Under the pieces are notes generated by a model. The model was not told the DNA's origin. It saw nothing but the letters and a program-made list of their open reading frames with translations, and ran no database searches. This document shows, piece after piece, positions 5,501-8,709 of a stretch of 8,709 nucleotides of DNA (the stretch's first letter is position 1; each line of letters begins with the position of its first letter). A program made the position numbers and the translations under genes. This stretch comes from Pseudomonadota bacterium. GTDB lineage: Bacteria > Pseudomonadota > Gammaproteobacteria > Burkholderiales > Thiobacillaceae. The stretch is taken from positions 1-8,709 of the forward strand of contig JAJZRT010000119.1 of NCBI GenBank assembly GCA_021802595.1, given 5' to 3'.

Positions 5501-5929
5501 ATGCACATGACCCGACGCCGTTTCCTGCAAGCCCGTTCCGCCCTCGCCGTCCTCGTGCTGGCGGCCGGGACGGTCGGGTGCTCCCCCATCACGCTCACCG
5601 CGGCTTCCCTCGGTGCCAGCATGGGCGTCTCGCACACCGTCAACGGCATCATCTACAGGACCTTCACGGCGCCCATGAAGACGGTGGAATCAGGCAGCTT
5701 ACGAGCCATGCACGACATGGGCGTGAAGGTCGTCTCGCGCTCGACCAATGACGGGGGCGAGCGCGTGATCAATGCGACGGCCCGGGATCGCGATATCGAA
5801 GTGCTGCTGGAACCCCTCACCACGAAAACCACCCGGATGCGCGTCATCGCCAGCAATGGCCTGCTGACGGACAGCGCCACTGCTCAGGAAATCGTGCACC
5901 AGACCGAACGGGTGCTTTACCGGGGATAA
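5501..5929 (+). CDS. DUF3568-like lipoprotein with Tat-type signal
   Basis: The product is 142 residues (140 if the ATG at 5507 is used). The N-terminus MHMTRRRFLQ carries a twin-arginine motif (T-R-R-x-F-L) ahead of a hydrophobic stretch (ALAVLVLAAG) and the box TVGC. The Cys at 27 would be lipidated; Thr at -3 is less common than Leu but is accepted. The mature part (ASLGASMGVSHTVNGIIYRT, then FTAPM and a strand/helix alternation) matches my recollection of the DUF3568 family, which has no assigned function. The protein is expected to be exported, folded, to the envelope. The frame is open back to 5378 but that extension looks random. No clear ribosome site lies ahead of either ATG, so the start is chosen from the signal. 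It is convergent with the YceI gene, 34 nt apart, sharing the 5946-5963 hairpin. Confidence 0.85.
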   Translation: MHMTRRRFLQARSALAVLVLAAGTVGCSPITLTAASLGASMGVSHTVNGIIYRTFTAPMKTVESGSLRAMHDMGVKVVSRSTNDGGERVINATARDRDIEVLLEPLTTKTTRMRVIASNGLLTDSATAQEIVHQTERVLYRG

Positions 5930-5945
5930 GCGGGAAAGCAGCACC

Positions 5946-5963
5946 GCGCCGGAAGGCCGGCGC
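5946..5963. terminator. Shared hairpin between convergent DUF3568-like and YceI genes
   Basis: GCGCCGG, the loop AAGG and CCGGCGC form a perfect 7-bp stem that ends at the base before the YceI stop codon (5964-5966, minus strand). It lies 17 nt after the stop at 5929. It probably serves both genes. No T-run follows on either strand. Confidence 0.5.
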
Positions 5964-6554
5964 TCACTGACCGCGCAGACTCCCGGCGATCCGCTGCATG
6001 TCGGACTCGAGGATGGCCTCGACGTCCAGCGTGATCGCCACCTCGTCGCCGACCACCACGCCGCCCCGATCCAGCGGCGCATTCCAGCTCACGCCGAAAT
6101 CATGGCGGTTGATCGCCGTGGTGGCGACGAAGCCGATGCGGGTCGTCGGCCCCAGGTCGCGGTCGCCCTCCCAGTAGGGACACTGCCAGCGTCCGAGGTA
6201 ATGCGCGTCCAGCACGACCGGCCGGGTCACGCCGCGCAGGACGAGGTCGCCCGCCACCCTGAAATCGGCTTCGCCCACGCAGCGGACCCCGGTGCTGCGA
6301 AAGACGATCTCCGGGTACGTCTCCACGTCCAGGAAGTCCGGCGCGCGCAGGTGCGCGTCGCGTGCGCCGTCCCCCGACCAGACGCCCGCCGCGTCGATCG
6401 TGGCCTCGACGGCAGCGGTCGCCCCCGGCCTGTCCGGATAGAAGTCGAGGCTGCCGCGCACGTTCTTGAACAGGCCGCGCATGTGCGAAACCATCATGTG
6501 CCGCACCGCGAATGCGGCGGCGGAGTGTCCCGGCTCGAAAATCCATCTGGCCAT
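5964..6554 (-). CDS. YceI-family lipocalin-like protein, cytoplasmic form
   Basis: The product is 196 residues and complete. Family blocks are GHSAAAFAVRHMMVSHMRG (9-27), RDAHLRAPDFLDVETYPEIV (65-84), GDLVLRGVTRPVVLD (102-116), TTRIGFVATTAINRHDFGVS (137-156) and VGDEVAITLDVEA (168-180). YceI proteins form a beta-barrel that binds isoprenoid or amide-type lipids; some bind polyisoprenoids and some act in the periplasm. Here there is no signal peptide, so it is probably cytoplasmic. The ligand cannot be inferred. The ATG at 6554 is favoured: GGAGGG lies 7 nt before it, and that site would fall inside the coding sequence if translation began at the ATG at 6569. Upstream is a dyad around a TATACT box. 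The gene appears monocistronic, divergent from the phosphatase gene. Confidence 0.93.
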   Translation of the reverse strand: MARWIFEPGHSAAAFAVRHMMVSHMRGLFKNVRGSLDFYPDRPGATAAVEATIDAAGVWSGDGARDAHLRAPDFLDVETYPEIVFRSTGVRCVGEADFRVAGDLVLRGVTRPVVLDAHYLGRWQCPYWEGDRDLGPTTRIGFVATTAINRHDFGVSWNAPLDRGGVVVGDEVAITLDVEAILESDMQRIAGSLRGQ

Positions 6555-6561
6555 GTCCCGG

Positions 6562-6567
6562 CCCTCC
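6562..6567 (-). promoter_or_regulatory. Ribosome binding site of the YceI-family gene
   Basis: On the minus strand this reads GGAGGG, 7 nt before the ATG at 6554. It favours that start over the ATG at 6569, which would leave this site inside the coding sequence. Confidence 0.6.
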
Positions 6568-6587
6568 ATCCTGCCGCTCCCTGGCGA

Positions 6588-6605
6588 GGTTCCAGTATAG
6601 GAACC
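6588..6605 (-). promoter_or_regulatory. 6-6-6 dyad enclosing a TATACT box, candidate promoter and operator
   Basis: GGTTCC and GGAACC flank six bases that read TATACT on the minus strand. The box matches the -10 consensus at 5/6 positions and would give a start near 6587, about 33 nt before the ATG at 6554. No good -35 box is found at normal spacing; CTATCC lies at 17 nt, and TTGCCT at only 11 nt. A repressor on the dyad would block the -10 box. Confidence 0.4.
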
Positions 6606-6698
6606 GGATCAGGCAAGGATAGCCTGCCCCGATGAGACAGATGGGCCATGTTCCTGTTCTGGCCGGCCGCATATCCCTTCACATTCGCCCCATAAGCT

Positions 6699-6728
6699 CG
6701 TCGGCAGCCTGAACCCAGGCTGCCGGCG
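6699..6728. promoter_or_regulatory. 13-bp hairpin with AACC loop in the phosphatase leader
   Basis: A 13-bp stem (6699-6711 with 6716-6728) has ten uninterrupted Watson-Crick pairs next to the loop, one T-G pair, then two more pairs. The loop is AACC. It ends 48 nt before the GTG at 6777. No T-run follows. A competing stem, CCGGC (6723-6727) with GCCGG (6735-6739), uses its 3' arm, so two alternative folds exist. Confidence 0.5.
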
Positions 6729-6766
6729 CGCACCGCCGGATCCATGTGCCAACGCTCATTGTGAAT

Positions 6767-6771
6767 AGGGG
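6767..6771 (+). promoter_or_regulatory. Ribosome binding site of the phosphatase gene
   Basis: AGGGG lies 5 nt ahead of the GTG at 6777. It supports a GTG start, because the next in-frame ATG (6840) would remove the hydrophobic core of the signal peptide. Confidence 0.55.
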
Positions 6772-6776
6772 AAATT

Positions 6777-8709
6777 GTGCTTACACCGATCTGGAAGAAA
6801 AACACGCTCGCAGTCCTGCTTGCCGCTGCGTTCGCAGCCATGGATTCCGCGCCGCTGCTGGCGATGGAGGTCACGTACCAACCCTACATCCAGCCGGGCG
6901 ACGCGAGCCAGTTCGAATCCCGTGACCTCAAGGTGATCGCCTGGCAGACGGACGAACCGGCGCCGAACCCGGCGTCCTACACGGTGGAATACGGCAAGAG
7001 CCCCCGCTACGGCGCCCGGGCTGAGGTCAAGGGCCGCGTCGTGGACGACTATCTGAGCGCCGACCCGTCCCTGCCCAACCCCCCTGCGGCGTCAGGCGCC
7101 CACGCCAACTACTACGCGGTCCTCAAGGGATTGCAGTACGACACGACCTACTACTATCGCGTGACCGGCCCGGGTCTGCCCGCCAGCGGGTTCGCCGCCT
7201 CCTTCCATACGCGCAAGCAGCACGGCCGCTTCTCCTTCCAGGTCATGGGCGACGAGGGCTACTTCCCCGCCCTGCCGAATTCGAATCCGGCCCGGCGCGT
7301 CAACTACGAAGCACGCATCGTTCACCAGATGTACGAGGTGCACAACCTCTCCATCCCCGGCGCGCCGACGCTGCCGAAACCTGACTTGGCGCTGAACACC
7401 GGCGACAACGTGTACTTCGATGGCGCAGAAGGAAACTACCGCGATTTCTGGATGCCGGTGTGGAACAACGACGTCAGCTCGAACGAAACCGGCGCCCCGT
7501 TCATCCGCCACATTCCCTATTACATCGTCGCCGGCAACCACGACCTCGGCGGCACGGGCATCAGCGCCAACCTGCTCGGGGCAAACGCCGGTCCCTACAG
7601 CGGCGGCACCGGCGGCGGGGATGCGCTGCAGTATTTCAACAATTACTACTTCCCGCTCAACGGCCCCCAGGGGGTCGATCTCCAGAACATCTTCAACGGC
7701 GACAGCAGCACGCCGGACGGCTTCTATTTCAAGTACAACGGCGTCAGCTACGACTCGCCCGCGGCCATCGAGGCGTTCCGCGCCAGCACCCGCGTGGATA
7801 CCGGCAAAGGCTACAAGCGCCAGATCGACACCATGGGCAATTACTCGTTCGACCAGGGTAATGCCCACTTCGTCTTCCTGGACGGCAACCCGCACCTGTT
7901 CGACGCCCTGCTGAGCTATGCGCCGACCTATCAGAGCGCCCCGACGAGCTTCCCCGAGTATCCCGCCATCCTGCGCCAGTGGCTGATCAACGACCTCGAT
8001 TCGACCCGGCAGACCTGGAAGATCGTGGTGTTCCATCACCCCTCGTTCTCGTCCGGCAACCTGACCATGCGCAATTTCCAGATGCGCCGCATCGCCAAAC
8101 TGCTCGAGGATCACGGCGTCAACGTGGTGTTCAACGGGCACGAGCACAACTACCAGCGCACCTATCCGCTGCGCGCGCTGGCGACCGTCGCCGACGCGCC
8201 GACCACGGCGGGCGGTCCGGCCGTCGCCATCGACGACGCTTTCGACGGAACGCGCAACACGGTTCCCGACGGGGTGATCTACCTGGTCGAGGGCGCCGGC
8301 GGCGAAGGCGGCCACGACAACGCCCTGGAATCCACGCGCGGTTCGGGCAAAGGGGTCGACCAGGACGATTCCGCCACCGGCAGTTATTCTTACGGACCCG
8401 GGCTGACCTTCCCCAATGGCCCGGCCTCCTGGCTGGATGACCACCTGACCGGCGCCGAGATGACGCCGTTCATGCCGGGTGCGGGACAGGGTCCCAAGAT
8501 CACCGCCCGCTTCAAGGCCAAGGTGTTCTCCTTCGCCGACGTCGTGGTCGACCACAACACGCTGTCGCTCTATCAGATCTCCGAGCCGCTGCTGGCGACC
8601 TCGTCGGCCACGCCCGACAACCCGGCGCCCTTTGGCACGGACGTGAACGGCGTGCCGCTCAACGATCCGATTCCGGACACCCTGATCGATCCGGCAACCG
8701 GGCAGGTCG
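6777..8709 (+). CDS. Secreted purple acid phosphatase-like metallophosphoesterase (C-terminus beyond right edge)
   Basis: The first 644 codons are visible and the frame stays open to the edge. A signal peptide (KK at 7-8, hydrophobic 10-29, likely cleavage after LLA at 29) directs it out of the cytoplasm. Residues about 30-150 resemble the fibronectin-like N-terminal domain of purple acid phosphatases (IAWQTDEPAPNPASYTVEYG; LQYDTTYYYRVTG). All five family metal blocks follow in order: GDEG (Asp159), GDNVY (Asp210, Tyr213), GNHD (Asn254, His255), VVFH (His420) and GHEH (His455, His457). Tyr213 is the iron-binding Tyr that gives the purple colour. The enzyme should hydrolyse phosphomonoesters with a two-metal site (Fe plus Fe, Zn or Mn). 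Some 165 residues separate blocks 3 and 4, against roughly 85 in kidney bean enzyme by my recollection, so an insert is present. The start is GTG at 6777. No Pho box is seen upstream. Confidence 0.92.
   Translation, partial: MLTPIWKKNTLAVLLAAAFAAMDSAPLLAMEVTYQPYIQPGDASQFESRDLKVIAWQTDEPAPNPASYTVEYGKSPRYGARAEVKGRVVDDYLSADPSLPNPPAASGAHANYYAVLKGLQYDTTYYYRVTGPGLPASGFAASFHTRKQHGRFSFQVMGDEGYFPALPNSNPARRVNYEARIVHQMYEVHNLSIPGAPTLPKPDLALNTGDNVYFDGAEGNYRDFWMPVWNNDVSSNETGAPFIRHIPYYIVAGNHDLGGTGISANLLGANAGPYSGGTGGGDALQYFNNYYFPLNGPQGVDLQNIFNGDSSTPDGFYFKYNGVSYDSPAAIEAFRASTRVDTGKGYKRQIDTMGNYSFDQGNAHFVFLDGNPHLFDALLSYAPTYQSAPTSFPEYPAILRQWLINDLDSTRQTWKIVVFHHPSFSSGNLTMRNFQMRRIAKLLEDHGVNVVFNGHEHNYQRTYPLRALATVADAPTTAGGPAVAIDDAFDGTRNTVPDGVIYLVEGAGGEGGHDNALESTRGSGKGVDQDDSATGSYSYGPGLTFPNGPASWLDDHLTGAEMTPFMPGAGQGPKITARFKAKVFSFADVVVDHNTLSLYQISEPLLATSSATPDNPAPFGTDVNGVPLNDPIPDTLIDPATGQV

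Noticed and set aside
6660..6776. Pho box ahead of the phosphatase
   Set aside because: No pair of CTGTCA-like direct repeats with 11-bp spacing is visible.
7092..8555. Long minus-strand open frame (487 codons)
   Set aside because: It lies antisense to the phosphatase, whose five metal motifs are seen in the plus frame. The minus translation is a Val/Gly/Arg-rich shadow typical of GC-rich genes.
1..8709. A new defence, mobile or biosynthetic system
   Set aside because: Genes alternate strand, belong to unrelated housekeeping or envelope families, and show no mobile-element or repeat-array hallmarks.

Overview
The window reads as ordinary chromosome from a high-GC Gram-negative bacterium, most likely a proteobacterium and plausibly a betaproteobacterium. 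The grounds are Sec and Tat lipoprotein signals, an E. coli-type Tas aldo/keto reductase, a YuxH-type EAL-HDOD protein, a DUF3568-type lipoprotein and strong Shine-Dalgarno sites. I see no tRNA, rRNA, insertion sequence, integrase, CRISPR array or origin.

Layout. Positions 1-245 (-) hold the N-terminal part of a flavodoxin/ferredoxin-NADP reductase-like FAD domain that runs off the left edge. Positions 300-719 (-) hold an unrecognised soluble protein, close enough upstream to be co-transcribed with it. A 345-base divergent region (720-1064) holds a perfect 7-7-7 dyad, a possible minus-strand promoter and three hairpins. Positions 1065-1988 (+) encode a two-helix membrane protein with a PLD-like cytosolic domain. 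Positions 2102-2320 (-) encode a small helical protein, and 2554-2874 (+) a small lipoprotein. Positions 2907-3944 (-) encode Tas, and 4109-5365 (+) the EAL-HDOD signalling protein. Positions 5501-5929 (+) encode a Tat-motif DUF3568-like lipoprotein. Positions 5964-6554 (-) encode a YceI-family protein, and 6777 to the right edge (+) a secreted purple acid phosphatase with a GTG start.

Organisation. Strands alternate almost gene by gene, so most genes are probably single transcription units. Only the first two minus-strand genes look like an operon. Convergent pairs share GC-rich hairpins near their stops (2898-2920, 5946-5963), neither with a U-tract. Divergent regions hold dyads that look like operators or leader structures. 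The strongest are a 13-bp AACC-loop hairpin ahead of the phosphatase (6699-6728) and a 6-6-6 dyad enclosing a TATACT box ahead of the YceI gene (6588-6605).

How the genes work together. No shared pathway is evident. Themes are redox chemistry (flavin reductase, Tas), envelope proteins (two lipoproteins, the membrane PLD-like protein, the phosphatase) and c-di-GMP-related signalling (EAL-HDOD). I looked for a new multi-gene system and did not find a convincing one. The best leads are the uncharacterised 300-719 protein with its palindromic control region, the membrane PLD-like protein, and the leader structures.
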